Source of the DNA: an uncultured Oscillospiraceae bacterium
GTDB lineage: Bacteria; Bacillota; Clostridia; Oscillospirales; Oscillospiraceae
DNA: 30,519 nucleotides
NCBI GenBank assembly: GCA_934589835.1
Contig: CAKTOK010000015.1
Span: 1 to 30,519, forward strand
Direction of reading: 5' to 3'
In this document: positions 15,771-23,771 of the stretch, in pieces
Position numbering within the stretch: position 1 is the first letter of the stretch
Layout of the letters: every line of letters begins with the position of its first letter
The notes under the pieces: model-generated
Told to the model about the DNA's origin: nothing
Databases searched by the model: none
What the model saw: only the letters and a program-made list of their open reading frames with translations
Translations under genes and position numbers: made by a program

Positions 15771-15841
15771 AGAGAGGTTTGCATCAAAGTAACAGCGCGA
15801 GGAATACAAAAGAGCAAAATACCATGTGCGGGGCGCTGGTG

Positions 15842-16750
15842 TCAGGCGCGGGGGGAGGGGACAAACAGCAGGTTCAGGTCCGCCTGCGTGGGCATCCCGT
15901 CCAGCGCGGCACTGTCGGTGTACTGCCACATATCGAAGGCGTAATAGAAGTCGGGATAGTCGTTGTAATCCGCCACCCAGAGGGCGTAATCGGCAAGGCG
16001 GCTCAGGTCGTAATGGTAATAGCCCTGCTGGCGGTTGAGATAGACGCCGGCGGCATAGCCGCCGCTTTCGATGACGCGGCAGAAGGCGGCGGCGCTCTCC
16101 GTCAGGTGGGTATAGCCATAGGAGGCGGTGCGGGAATCATCGGCGGACACCGGCTCCCAGTCGAAATACACGGGGAGCTCCAGCGAGACGCCCTGCAGCA
16201 GCGTCAGCACATGGGCGGCCTCGGCGGCGGCCTCCTGCACGGTGAGGGCCTGCGAGAAATAATAGACGCCCACATCGAGACCGGCGGCCCGGGCATTTTG
16301 CAGGTGGCGGGAAAAGGCGCTGTCGGCACGGTGGGCACCCTTGGTGTAGCCGGTGTAGCCGACGCGGAGAATGGCGAAGTCTACACCCTGTGCCGCCAGC
16401 CGCTGCCAGTCCACGTTGGTCTGGTAGTCGGAGACATCCACGCCCAGACGGACGGTGCCCTCCATGCCGGTATAGCGCAGAGAGCCGTCCTCCCCGCGGG
16501 CGAAATCCTCGGCGGTGAAGGGGTTCAGGGGCAGGCCGCTGTGGGGCGTGAGCCACACCATATTGGCGCCGTCATTGACATAGATCTGTCCGGCATGAGG
16601 GTCCGCCTCCTCCTGCACCCGGGGGTGGCGGGGCAGCAGGGACAGCACCACCGGCACGGCGACGGCCAGCGCGGCCAGCAGGATCAGCAGCGGCAGCAGG
16701 CGGCGCTTCCGGCGGCGGGTACGGCGGGGGCGGGCAGAGGCTTTTTCCAT
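15842..16750 (-). CDS. Membrane-anchored GH25 lysozyme (muramidase)
   Basis: This 302-residue protein should cleave the MurNAc-GlcNAc bond of peptidoglycan outside the cell. A very basic N-terminus (RPRRTRRRKRR) precedes one membrane helix at about residues 18-40. A ~55-residue linker follows. The GH25 domain runs from LGVDVSDYQTNVDW (about residue 105) to the end. Catalytic acids are visible as D-x-D near the domain start and in VYFDWEP. The C-terminal strand YDLSRLADYALWVADYN and MWQYTDSA are typical. I chose ATG 16750, behind AGCAGGTGA and four bases after the methyltransferase stop. A longer frame would overlap that gene by 62 bases. It is the last gene of a four-gene minus-strand unit. 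No clear terminator follows before the repeat region. Confidence 0.92.
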   Translation of the reverse strand: MEKASARPRRTRRRKRRLLPLLILLAALAVAVPVVLSLLPRHPRVQEEADPHAGQIYVNDGANMVWLTPHSGLPLNPFTAEDFARGEDGSLRYTGMEGTVRLGVDVSDYQTNVDWQRLAAQGVDFAILRVGYTGYTKGAHRADSAFSRHLQNARAAGLDVGVYYFSQALTVQEAAAEAAHVLTLLQGVSLELPVYFDWEPVSADDSRTASYGYTHLTESAAAFCRVIESGGYAAGVYLNRQQGYYHYDLSRLADYALWVADYNDYPDFYYAFDMWQYTDSAALDGMPTQADLNLLFVPSPRA

Positions 16751-16754
16751 GGGT

Positions 16755-17585
16755 TCACCTGCTTTCTCGTTGGAAGACATGAATATCGAAGGCGATGCGG
16801 CAGTCCAGCGTTTCAAGCTGGCATAATCTTTCGACGCCGGCGCGCGGCGTTTTCCAGCAGTAGGGGGTCATGCCGAAAAGAGCCTGAATATCGGCGGGGC
16901 AGTCCAGATGGATGACATCCTCCACATGGCGGATGGCGACGTAGCGGAAGCCGTCGTAGGGCGTTTCCTTCACCTCGTTGGGGTAGGGGCGGTCGTAGAG
17001 GACCTGCTTCATCTCCCAGAGATGCAGGGCGGAGGGGACCACATAGAGGAAGTGGCCGCCGGACCGGAGGACGCGGCGGAACTCCTCGATGGCCAGCGGA
17101 GAAAAGCAGTTGAGCAGCAGGTCGATGCTGTCGTCCGCCAGCGGCAGAGCGTAGGACGAGGCCACGGCAAATTCCACGCGCTTTTCCCGCCTGGCGGCCA
17201 GACGGAGGATGAATTTGGAGATATCCGTGCCCGCCATGCGGGGCGCCTTGCCGGCAGCGGTCAGGGCCGCGTACAGGCCGGCAGTGTAGTAGCCCTCGCC
17301 GCAGCCGCAGTCCAGCACGGCGGGGGTGCTGCCGGCGAGGGAGACGGCAAGCTCACATAGGGCATCGCGCAGCGGGGCGTAATAGCCCTTGGAGAGGAAG
17401 GCACTGCGGGCGGCGGCCATGGCCTTGTCGTCGCCGGGGGCCTTGGAGTGCCTGCGGTTGACGGGGAGGAGGTAGGTGTGGCCCTCCCGCGCGATGTCGA
17501 AGCTGTGGCCCGACGGGCAGCGGTAGGCGCTGTCATCGCGGGTCAGGGGGCTGCCGCAGAGGGGACAGGCAAAGAGGCTGGTCAT
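16755..17585 (-). CDS. RlmA-type 23S rRNA (guanine-N1)-methyltransferase
   Basis: This 276-residue SAM-dependent methyltransferase has an N-terminal zinc finger (C7-P-L-C10 and C23-P-S-G-H27) followed by SFDIAREGHTYLL. Both are characteristic of RlmA proteins, which methylate G745 or G748 in 23S rRNA. The SAM-binding motif is VLDCGCGEGYYT (about residues 87-98), and later motifs include AVASSYALPLADDSIDLLLNCFSPLA. ATG 17585 overlaps the MATE stop (ATGA), and the lysozyme start is four bases beyond this gene's stop. Which guanine is modified cannot be told from this reading. In some bacteria RlmA-type enzymes alter sensitivity to macrolides, and the MATE exporter next door makes that worth noting. 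Confidence 0.88.
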   Translation of the reverse strand: MTSLFACPLCGSPLTRDDSAYRCPSGHSFDIAREGHTYLLPVNRRHSKAPGDDKAMAAARSAFLSKGYYAPLRDALCELAVSLAGSTPAVLDCGCGEGYYTAGLYAALTAAGKAPRMAGTDISKFILRLAARREKRVEFAVASSYALPLADDSIDLLLNCFSPLAIEEFRRVLRSGGHFLYVVPSALHLWEMKQVLYDRPYPNEVKETPYDGFRYVAIRHVEDVIHLDCPADIQALFGMTPYCWKTPRAGVERLCQLETLDCRIAFDIHVFQRESR

Positions 17586-18976
17586 AGGCCGCGGCCCTCC
17601 GGCAGCGTGACATCGTGGATCCAGCGGCCGCGGCGGATGCGCTGCCAGCACAGGGGGCATTTCAGCAGGGATTCCGCCTGAATGGCGGAGGCCACCCACC
17701 AGCAGGAGCCGTCCAGCACCAGCGCCAGCAGCGCCGTCATGGGCAGGGCCAGCAGCCACTGGGGCAGGATGTCCAGCACGGCGGAGCAGAACACATCGCC
17801 GCCGGCGCGGAGCACGCCGGTAACGGCGGTGATGGAATAGGCGTGGAGCGGGATGGCGGCGAAGCCGGTGACGGCCAGCGCCGTGGCGATCAGGGCGGTC
17901 TGGCCGTAGAGCTTGAACAGCGGGAAGATAAGAGGCCGGAACAGCAGGGGGATCAGCGCCAGCGCCACCACGGCCAGCCCCACGCCCACCAATACGGTGA
18001 CCCAGAGCAGGGTGTGGCTCAGGTCCAGCACCTCCTGATGGCTCCTGCCCTCGCCGATGGCCTTACCCACGATGACGGCGGTGGCGGCGCCGAGGCCGAA
18101 GCACACCACCAGAAACAGGCGGTTCAGGTTGCCCATGACGGCGTTGGCCGCCAGATACTCCACGGAGTTGGCGGTGTAGCCAAGGATCACGGTGAGCATA
18201 CTGTTGCCGAGGCCCCAGAGGAGCTCGTTGCACAGCACGGGGGAGGAGTATTTGACAAAGCGGCGGCACATCTCCCAGCCCGGGCGGAGGAAGGCCCGCA
18301 GCCGCAGGGGAATGGTCCTGCTGCGTAGCGCGCAGACCAGACAGACGGCGAACTCCGCCACGCGGCTGAGAAGCGTGGCAATGGCGGCACCCTCCACGCC
18401 CAGCGCGGGGAAGCCGGCCTTGCCGAAGATCAGCAGGTAGTTCAGACCGGTGTTGAGGAGGGTGGACATCCCGAACAGCTTCATGCCGAAGGAGGAGTTC
18501 TCCACGCTGCGCTGGGCGCTGACATAGATGGACGAGAGCATATTGAAGACGTAGGAGAAGCCGATGAAGCGCAGATACGGCGCGCCCAGCAGCGACAGCT
18601 CGTGCTTATTGCTGAGCAGATCCATGATCTCCACGGGCCAGAGGAACAGCACCGCGGCCAGCACCGCGGCGATGCCCACGCCCAGATAGGCGGCCACGCC
18701 CATGGCGCGGCTGATGTTGTCCAGATCCTTTTTGCCCCAGTACTGGCTGATGAGGATGCCCACGCCGGACTGGACGCCGAAGACGATGGAGATCAGCAGA
18801 AACACCGGTACGTTGGCGGAGGTGACGGCGGCCATCTCCTTGTTGCCCAGCTGGCTGACCATCAGGGTGTCGATGAGGCCGAGGGAGAAGGTGATGAGGT
18901 TTTGCAGGGCGATGGGGGCGGTGAGCCGCGCCAGATAGCGGTAGAAGCCTCTTTCGCGGCGGAGTGCTTTCAGCAT
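17582..18976 (-). CDS. MATE-family multidrug/toxin exporter
   Basis: This 464-residue protein has about twelve membrane helices. The MATE pattern is visible in both halves: LTAPIALQNLITFSLGLIDTLMVSQLG near the N-terminus and a second similar block from about residue 240 (YSSPVLCNELLWGLGNSM). The tail GRWIHDVT resembles the end of Clostridial MATE proteins. Family members exchange cations for drugs, metabolites or peptides, and the substrate here is unknown. AGAGGT precedes ATG 18976. It starts 13 bases after the cysteine desulfurase stop and overlaps the rRNA methyltransferase start by four bases. Confidence 0.93.
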   Translation of the reverse strand: MLKALRRERGFYRYLARLTAPIALQNLITFSLGLIDTLMVSQLGNKEMAAVTSANVPVFLLISIVFGVQSGVGILISQYWGKKDLDNISRAMGVAAYLGVGIAAVLAAVLFLWPVEIMDLLSNKHELSLLGAPYLRFIGFSYVFNMLSSIYVSAQRSVENSSFGMKLFGMSTLLNTGLNYLLIFGKAGFPALGVEGAAIATLLSRVAEFAVCLVCALRSRTIPLRLRAFLRPGWEMCRRFVKYSSPVLCNELLWGLGNSMLTVILGYTANSVEYLAANAVMGNLNRLFLVVCFGLGAATAVIVGKAIGEGRSHQEVLDLSHTLLWVTVLVGVGLAVVALALIPLLFRPLIFPLFKLYGQTALIATALAVTGFAAIPLHAYSITAVTGVLRAGGDVFCSAVLDILPQWLLALPMTALLALVLDGSCWWVASAIQAESLLKCPLCWQRIRRGRWIHDVTLPEGRGL

Positions 18977-18989
18977 GATGAAGTACCTC

Positions 18990-20123
18990 TTACAGCATGG
19001 GGAAGCGGGCGGCCTGATGGGCTTTCAGCGCCTCGTACAGGGCGTCCACGTCCGTGATGGTGTTTTCCGGAGAGAAGGAGATGCGGATGACGCCGGCGGC
19101 GGTGCGCTTGTCCAGCCCGAGAGCGGACACCACATGGCTGGCCTTGCCCTGATGGCAGGCGGAGCCGGCGGAGATGCAGATGCCCTGTGCCCCCAGATCG
19201 GTGACGATATTGGCGCTGGGGTAGCCCGCCAGCGACAGGGCCAGAATGTGGGGAGCCGTACCGGCGGCCACGGGGACCATGCCGGGGATGGTCAGGAGCC
19301 TGGTGCGGCAGGAATCCCGCAGCGCCGCCATGTGGGCCAGCTTGGCGTCGTAGTCCGTCAGACGCAGCTCCACCGCCTTGGCAAAGCCTGCGATCTGGGC
19401 GGTGGCCTCGGTGCCGGAGCGCAGGCCCCGCTCCTGCCCGCCGCCGGGCAGCAGGGGGCGGACACTGCGGAAGCGGTCGGAGATGTAGAGGGCGCCGATG
19501 CCCTTGGGTCCGCCCAGCTTGTGGGCGGACAGGCTCATCAGGTCCACGCCCCATGCCTCCGGCGCGCAGGGGACCTTCAGGAAGCCCTGCACCGCGTCGC
19601 AGTGCAGGAGGGCGCGGGACTTCCGCTCCCGCAGGAGGCGGGCCGTCTCGGCCACGGGGAAGACGCAGCCTGTTTCATTGTTCACCAGCATCATGGATAC
19701 CAGCACCGTGTCGTCCCGCAGGGCGGCGGCGACCTGCTCCACAGTGATCTGGCCGGAGCGGTCGGGCTTGAGGCAGGTGACCTCGTAGCCCTGCTGCTGC
19801 AGCCAGCGGCAGGGCTCCAGCACGGCGCTGTGCTCCACGGCGGTGGTGATGATGTGCCTGCCGGTATGGCGGCCCTGCCAGACGGCGGACTGGATGGCCC
19901 AGTTGTCCGACTCGGTGCCGCAGGAGGTGAAATACAGGCGCTCCGGCGGGCAGCCCAGCGCAGCGGCGATCACGGCGCGCCAGTCTTCCACGGCCCTTTT
20001 CATCTCCTGCCCGATGGGGTACTGGGAGGAGGGATTGCCGAAGTGACGGGTCAGCACGTCATACATGGCGTCGGCCACGGCGGCGGGTACCGGCGTGGTG
20101 GCGGCGTTGTCCAGATAGATCAT
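18990..20123 (-). CDS. Cysteine desulfurase, NifS/IscS-like
   Basis: This 377-residue PLP enzyme takes sulfur from cysteine and passes it on as persulfide. The N-terminus MIYLDNAATTPV is diagnostic. TAVEHSAVLEP carries the histidine over the PLP ring, and HCDAVQG the aspartate. SAHKLGGPKG carries the Schiff-base lysine K202. SAGSACHQG carries the catalytic cysteine C323. The long loop around C323 places it with the NifS/IscS group rather than SufS. No scaffold gene (iscU/nifU) is next to it. It is divergent from mtaB, whose product is an Fe-S enzyme that inserts sulfur into tRNA. The pairing is therefore functionally sensible, though not proof of a link. It is first in a four-gene minus-strand unit. 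Confidence 0.94.
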   Translation of the reverse strand: MIYLDNAATTPVPAAVADAMYDVLTRHFGNPSSQYPIGQEMKRAVEDWRAVIAAALGCPPERLYFTSCGTESDNWAIQSAVWQGRHTGRHIITTAVEHSAVLEPCRWLQQQGYEVTCLKPDRSGQITVEQVAAALRDDTVLVSMMLVNNETGCVFPVAETARLLRERKSRALLHCDAVQGFLKVPCAPEAWGVDLMSLSAHKLGGPKGIGALYISDRFRSVRPLLPGGGQERGLRSGTEATAQIAGFAKAVELRLTDYDAKLAHMAALRDSCRTRLLTIPGMVPVAAGTAPHILALSLAGYPSANIVTDLGAQGICISAGSACHQGKASHVVSALGLDKRTAAGVIRISFSPENTITDVDALYEALKAHQAARFPML

Positions 20124-20157
20124 GGGAAAAACCTCTCAATTTCATAGGCCGGAGGAC

Positions 20158-20186
20158 TTGCCACCGGCGGCAGTATCCAGTATAAT
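20158..20186 (+). promoter_or_regulatory. Promoter of mtaB operon
   Basis: TTGCCA (20158-20163), 17 bases, TATAAT (20181-20186). The predicted start near 20193 leaves about 53 bases to ATG 20246, which follows AAGGAG. Confidence 0.85.
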
Positions 20187-20212
20187 AGAGCATTACTGAA
20201 GTTCTATTATAC
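20180..20212. repeat. 10-bp inverted repeat holding both -10 boxes
   Basis: GTATAATAGA (20180-20189) and TCTATTATAC (20203-20212) are perfect reverse complements with a 13-base spacer. The symmetry centre, 20196, is also the centre between the two -35 boxes. Confidence 0.9.
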
Positions 20213-20234
20213 CGATATTCGACGGAAAGTGCAA
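20206..20234 (-). promoter_or_regulatory. Promoter of cysteine desulfurase operon
   Basis: On minus, TTGCAC (20229-20234), 17 bases, TATAAT (20206-20211). The predicted start near 20199 faces the plus promoter, so the two transcripts overlap at their 5' ends and cross the opposing promoter. Confidence 0.85.
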
Positions 20235-20245
20235 GGAGAATCCCC

Positions 20246-21532
20246 ATGCTGGCAGCGATTTACACATTGGGCTGTAAGGTCAATCAATACGAAACGCAGG
20301 CGATGGAGCAGGAGCTGGTGCGCCGCGGCCACACGCTGGTGCCCTTTGAGGAGCGGGCGGACGTCTATATCGTCAACACCTGCTCCGTCACCGCCGTCAG
20401 CGACAAAAAATCGCGGCAGATGATACGGCGGTGCCGGAAGCGGAATCCCGACGCGGTGGTGGCGGCCTGCGGCTGCTATGTGCAGACCCACGCGGCGGAG
20501 GCGGCGGGGCTGGACGTGGATCTGATCGCCGGCACCGGCGACCGCATGGCGTTTCTGGACCTGCTGGAGCAGGCGGTTCGGGAAAAGCAGCCGGTGACGC
20601 TGCTGGACGATGCCATGAAGCGGAGGCGCTTCGAGGTGCTGCCCGCCGGAGGCATGGCAGAGCGGACTCGTGCCATGCTGAAGGTGGAGGACGGGTGCGT
20701 GAACTTCTGCACCTACTGTATCATCCCCTACGCACGGGGGCCGGTGCGGTCCCTGCCCAAGGAGGAGGCGGTGGCCCAGACGGCGGCGCTGCGGCAGGAG
20801 GGATATCGGGAGCTGGTGTTCACCGGTATCGAGATCTCCAGCTGGGGCCAGGATCTGAAAAACGGCGAGACGTTCATCGACCTGCTGGAGGCGGTGTCTC
20901 AGGCGGCGGGCGAGATGCGGCTGCGGCTAGGCAGTCTGGAGCCGCGGACCATCACGGAGGATTTTTGCAGGCGGGCGGCGGCGCTGCCCAAGCTGTGCCC
21001 CCACTTCCACCTGTCGCTGCAGTCCGGCTGCGACGAGACGCTGCGGCGGATGAACCGGAGATACGACACGGCGCGGTTCCGCCAGTCGGTGCAGCTGCTG
21101 AACCGGTATTTTGACAGGCCCGCCATCACCACGGACCTGATCTGCGGGTTTCCGCAGGAGACGGAGGAGGAGTTTGCCCAGACGCTGGCGTTCATTGAGG
21201 AATGCGGCTTTGCGGCCATGCACATCTTCCCCTACTCCATCCGGCCCGGGACAAGGGCGGCGGCCATGGAGCAGGTGCCCGCCGCCGTGAAGGAGCAGCG
21301 GACGGCCCGAGCGGCGCAGGCGGCGGAGCGGATGCACCGCGCCTATCTGGACGGCTGCGTGGGGCAGGTGTATCCGGTGCTGTTCGAGCAGTCCAAGGGA
21401 GAACGCTATGCCGGTCACGCCCCCAACTATATGGAGGTGGACGTGGAAGCGAGCGGTTTACATAATGTGATAAAGAATGTGCGGATCACCGGCGTGGACG
21501 GCGGCGTGCTGAGAGGGGAGATGGCGGAATGA
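20246..21532 (+). CDS. mtaB: tRNA t6A37 methylthiotransferase MtaB
   Basis: This 428-residue radical SAM enzyme adds a methylthio group to t6A at position 37 of ANN-decoding tRNAs. The N-terminal UPF0004 domain has the auxiliary Fe-S cysteines C10 (TLGCKVNQYE), C46 (VNTCSVTA) and C77 (GCYVQ). The radical SAM cluster motif is C151-VNF-C155-TY-C158. A short TRAM-like domain ends the protein. TLGCKVNQYE and the overall length separate MtaB from MiaB and RimO. It begins a plus-strand operon, and its stop overlaps the next start by four bases (ATGA). Confidence 0.95.
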   Translation: MLAAIYTLGCKVNQYETQAMEQELVRRGHTLVPFEERADVYIVNTCSVTAVSDKKSRQMIRRCRKRNPDAVVAACGCYVQTHAAEAAGLDVDLIAGTGDRMAFLDLLEQAVREKQPVTLLDDAMKRRRFEVLPAGGMAERTRAMLKVEDGCVNFCTYCIIPYARGPVRSLPKEEAVAQTAALRQEGYRELVFTGIEISSWGQDLKNGETFIDLLEAVSQAAGEMRLRLGSLEPRTITEDFCRRAAALPKLCPHFHLSLQSGCDETLRRMNRRYDTARFRQSVQLLNRYFDRPAITTDLICGFPQETEEEFAQTLAFIEECGFAAMHIFPYSIRPGTRAAAMEQVPAAVKEQRTARAAQAAERMHRAYLDGCVGQVYPVLFEQSKGERYAGHAPNYMEVDVEASGLHNVIKNVRITGVDGGVLRGEMAE

Positions 21533-22101
21533 ACCACTTTTTTGCGTATATCGACCGGATGCGCTACATTGACCGGTGGGCGCTGATGCGTAACAGCGTG
21601 CGGGAGAACATTCAGGAGCACAGCCATCAGGTGGCGGTGCTGGCCCACGCGCTGGCGGTGATCCGCAACGAGTATTTCAGCGGACAGGTGGATGCCGGCG
21701 CCGTGGCGGCGGCCGCGCTGTACCACGATGCGGGGGAGATCCTGACCGGCGATATGCCTACGCCCATCAAGTACTTCAATCCGGAAATACGGGAGGCATA
21801 CCGGAAGGTGGAGGAGGTAGCGGACCAGCGGCTGCTGGCCATGCTGCCGGAGGAGCTGCGGCCCGTGTATGAGGAGCTGCTGCGGCCCGCCGATCCGGAG
21901 GTAGAGGAGCTGGTGAAGGCGGCGGACAAGCTCAGCGCCCACATCAAGTGTCTGGAGGAGCTGAAGGCCGGCAACGAGGAGTTCCGGCAGGCGGCGCGGC
22001 AGACGGCGGAGGCCATGGACGGCTACGACCTGCCGGAGCTGCGGTATTTCAGAGAGCATTTTCTGGGCTCGTTCCAGCTGACGCTGGACGAGATGGAATG
22101 A
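21529..22101 (+). CDS. YfbR-type HD-domain 5'-deoxynucleotidase
   Basis: This 190-residue soluble phosphohydrolase aligns by eye with YfbR: R16-W17 near the start, H33 in EHSHQVA, H66-D67 in YHDAGE, and the aspartate in KAADKLSA near residue 131. In the characterised family it removes phosphate from deoxyribonucleoside 5'-monophosphates and uses a divalent metal. The start ATG overlaps the mtaB stop. A 27-base gap with AAGGAG leads to the next gene. The exact substrate here is inferred from the family. Confidence 0.9.
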   Translation: MNHFFAYIDRMRYIDRWALMRNSVRENIQEHSHQVAVLAHALAVIRNEYFSGQVDAGAVAAAALYHDAGEILTGDMPTPIKYFNPEIREAYRKVEEVADQRLLAMLPEELRPVYEELLRPADPEVEELVKAADKLSAHIKCLEELKAGNEEFRQAARQTAEAMDGYDLPELRYFREHFLGSFQLTLDEME

Positions 22102-22128
22102 TATGCCGAAAAAAGGAGTGTATGAAGG

Positions 22129-22398
22129 ATGAAAGCGATCGTAACAGTGGTGGGCAAGGACCAGGTGGGCATCATCGCCGGTGTGTGCAACACGCTGGCG
22201 GCCCACGAGATCAATGTGCTGGACATCAGCCAGACCATCATGGAGGGGTACTTCACCATGATGATGGTGGTGGATCTGACGCTGTGTGCGGAGCCGTTTG
22301 ACCGGCTGCGGGACGTGCTGAAGACCTACGGCGAGGAGCGGGGACTGTCCATCCGCATCCAGCGGGAGGACATCTTCGACGCCATGCACAAGCTGTGA
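22129..22398 (+). CDS. ACT-domain protein, UPF0237 family
   Basis: This 89-residue protein is a single ACT domain: [20 protein letters not shown], then the second strand [26 protein letters not shown] domains bind small ligands, usually amino acids, and dimerise. The domain is not fused to an enzyme. ATG 22129 is preferred because it gives the domain's first strand. An ATG at 22122 is out of frame. The next gene, 13 bases downstream, is the UPF0210 protein with which this family is regularly paired, so the ACT protein probably regulates or assists it. Confidence 0.92.
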   Translation: MKAIVTVVGKDQVGIIAGVCNTLAAHEINVLDISQTIMEGYFTMMMVVDLTLCAEPFDRLRDVLKTYGEERGLSIRIQREDIFDAMHKL

Positions 22399-22411
22399 GC
22401 GGAGGCGCGCC

Positions 22412-23770
22412 ATGCTGAATTTGCAGAATATTTTTGAGACCATCGACATGATCGACAGGCAGCATCTGGACATCCGGACCATCACCATGGGCATTTCCCT
22501 GCTGGACTGCGCCAGTGAGGATCCCCGACGGTGCTGCGAGAAGATCTACGACAAGATCTGCCGCCGGGCGGAGAAGCTGGTGCAGACCGGCGAGGACATC
22601 GAGAGCGAATTTGGGATCCCCATCGTCAACAAGCGCATCTCCGTGACGCCCATGGCGCTGGTGGCGGGGAGCTGCGACACCGAGGACTATGTACCCTTTG
22701 CCCTGACGCTGGACCGCGCGGCCCATACCTGCGGCGTCAACTTCATCGGCGGCTATTCCGCGCTGGTGCAGAAGGGCTTCACCAAGGGGGACGAGCTGCT
22801 GCTGCGGTCCATTCCCCAGGCACTGGCCCAGACGGAGCTGGTGTGCTCCAGCGTCAACGTGGGCAGCACCAAGGCGGGCATCAACATGGACGCGGTGGCC
22901 CGCATGGGCCGCATCATCAAGGAGACGGCCCATCTGACCCGCGCGCAGGACGGCCTTGGCTGCGCCAAGCTGGTGGTGTTCTGCAACGCCGTGGAGGACA
23001 ACCCCTTTATGGCGGGGGCGTTCCACGGCGTGGGCGAGGCGGACAGCGTCATCAATGTGGGCGTGTCCGGCCCGGGCGTGGTGTACCACGCCTTGCAGTC
23101 CTGCAAGGGCCAGCCCTTCGACGTGGTGGCGGAGACCATCAAGAAGACGGCGTTCCAGATCACCCGCATGGGGCAGATGGTGGCGGCGGAGGCGTCGAAG
23201 CGGCTGGATACGCCGTTCGGCATCGTGGACCTGTCGCTGGCGCCGACGCCGGCGGTGGGAGACAGCGTGGCCCGCATTCTGGAGGAGATGGGCCTTGCGG
23301 TGTGCGGTACCCACGGGACCACGGCGGCGCTGGCGCTGCTGAACGACGCGGTGAAGAAGGGCGGCGTTATGGCCTCCGGCCACGTGGGCGGACTGTCCGG
23401 CGCGTTCATCCCCGTGTCGGAGGACGAGGGCATGATCGCCGCGGCGCTGGACGGGACGCTGACCATCGATAAGCTGGAGGCCATGACCTGCGTATGCTCC
23501 GTGGGGCTGGACATGATCGCGGTGCCCGGGAGCACCAGCGCCGAGACCATCGCGGCCATCATCGCCGACGAGGCGGCGGTGGGTATGGTAAACAGCAAGA
23601 CCACCGCCGTGCGCGTGATCCCTGTGGAGGGAGCCGATGTAGGCGATATGATGGAAATGGGCGGCCTGCTGGGGTCCGCGCCGGTAATGCCGGTGCATGA
23701 GGCGTCCAGCGCCGACTTTATCGCCCGAGGCGGCCGCATCCCCGCACCGCTCCAGAGCCTGAAGAACTGA
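22412..23770 (+). CDS. PFL-family protein, UPF0210 (DUF711)
   Basis: This 452-residue soluble protein starts [20 protein letters not shown] and contains the family-typical stretches [42 protein letters not shown] and [18 protein letters not shown]. The length is full for the family. UPF0210 proteins adopt a pyruvate-formate-lyase-like or related fold in databases, but I know of no assigned reaction. I see no glycyl-radical loop (RVSGY-type). It lies 13 bases after its ACT partner and one base before the acetyltransferase. Confidence 0.92.
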   Translation: MLNLQNIFETIDMIDRQHLDIRTITMGISLLDCASEDPRRCCEKIYDKICRRAEKLVQTGEDIESEFGIPIVNKRISVTPMALVAGSCDTEDYVPFALTLDRAAHTCGVNFIGGYSALVQKGFTKGDELLLRSIPQALAQTELVCSSVNVGSTKAGINMDAVARMGRIIKETAHLTRAQDGLGCAKLVVFCNAVEDNPFMAGAFHGVGEADSVINVGVSGPGVVYHALQSCKGQPFDVVAETIKKTAFQITRMGQMVAAEASKRLDTPFGIVDLSLAPTPAVGDSVARILEEMGLAVCGTHGTTAALALLNDAVKKGGVMASGHVGGLSGAFIPVSEDEGMIAAALDGTLTIDKLEAMTCVCSVGLDMIAVPGSTSAETIAAIIADEAAVGMVNSKTTAVRVIPVEGADVGDMMEMGGLLGSAPVMPVHEASSADFIARGGRIPAPLQSLKN

Positions 23771-23771
23771 G

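Larger units (their letters stand above)
15010..15841. repeat. Hairpin-dense intergenic repeat region, no credible gene
   Basis: About 830 bases between typA and the lysozyme gene are packed with self-complementary sequence. Stems, in order: 15035-15040/15043-15048; 15047-15058/15067-15078; 15089-15097/15101-15109; 15233-15241/15252-15260; 15348-15356/15360-15368; 15381-15393/15400-15412; 15623-15628/15633-15638; 15640-15652/15656-15668. The motif AAATGTRGA occurs five times in both orientations. Frames across the region translate to arginine- and proline-rich text with no domain, and the same peptide (MSGSGDSRRSNSTFR) appears from both strands because of the inverted arms. I recognise no transposase and no target-site duplication. 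It looks like a dispersed non-coding repeat of the type seen in Oscillospiraceae intergenic regions. Confidence 0.75.

Noticed and set aside
15281..15817. 178-codon open frame on minus and several 65-110-codon frames on both strands in the repeat region
   Set aside because: They are translations of inverted repeats and hairpins, arginine-rich, without domains or convincing ribosome binding sites. The same peptide arises from both strands because the arms are inverted copies.
15010..15841. CRISPR array or insertion sequence
   Set aside because: There are no evenly spaced identical repeats with unique spacers. No transposase, terminal target duplication or known IS ends are visible, although a small non-autonomous element cannot be excluded.
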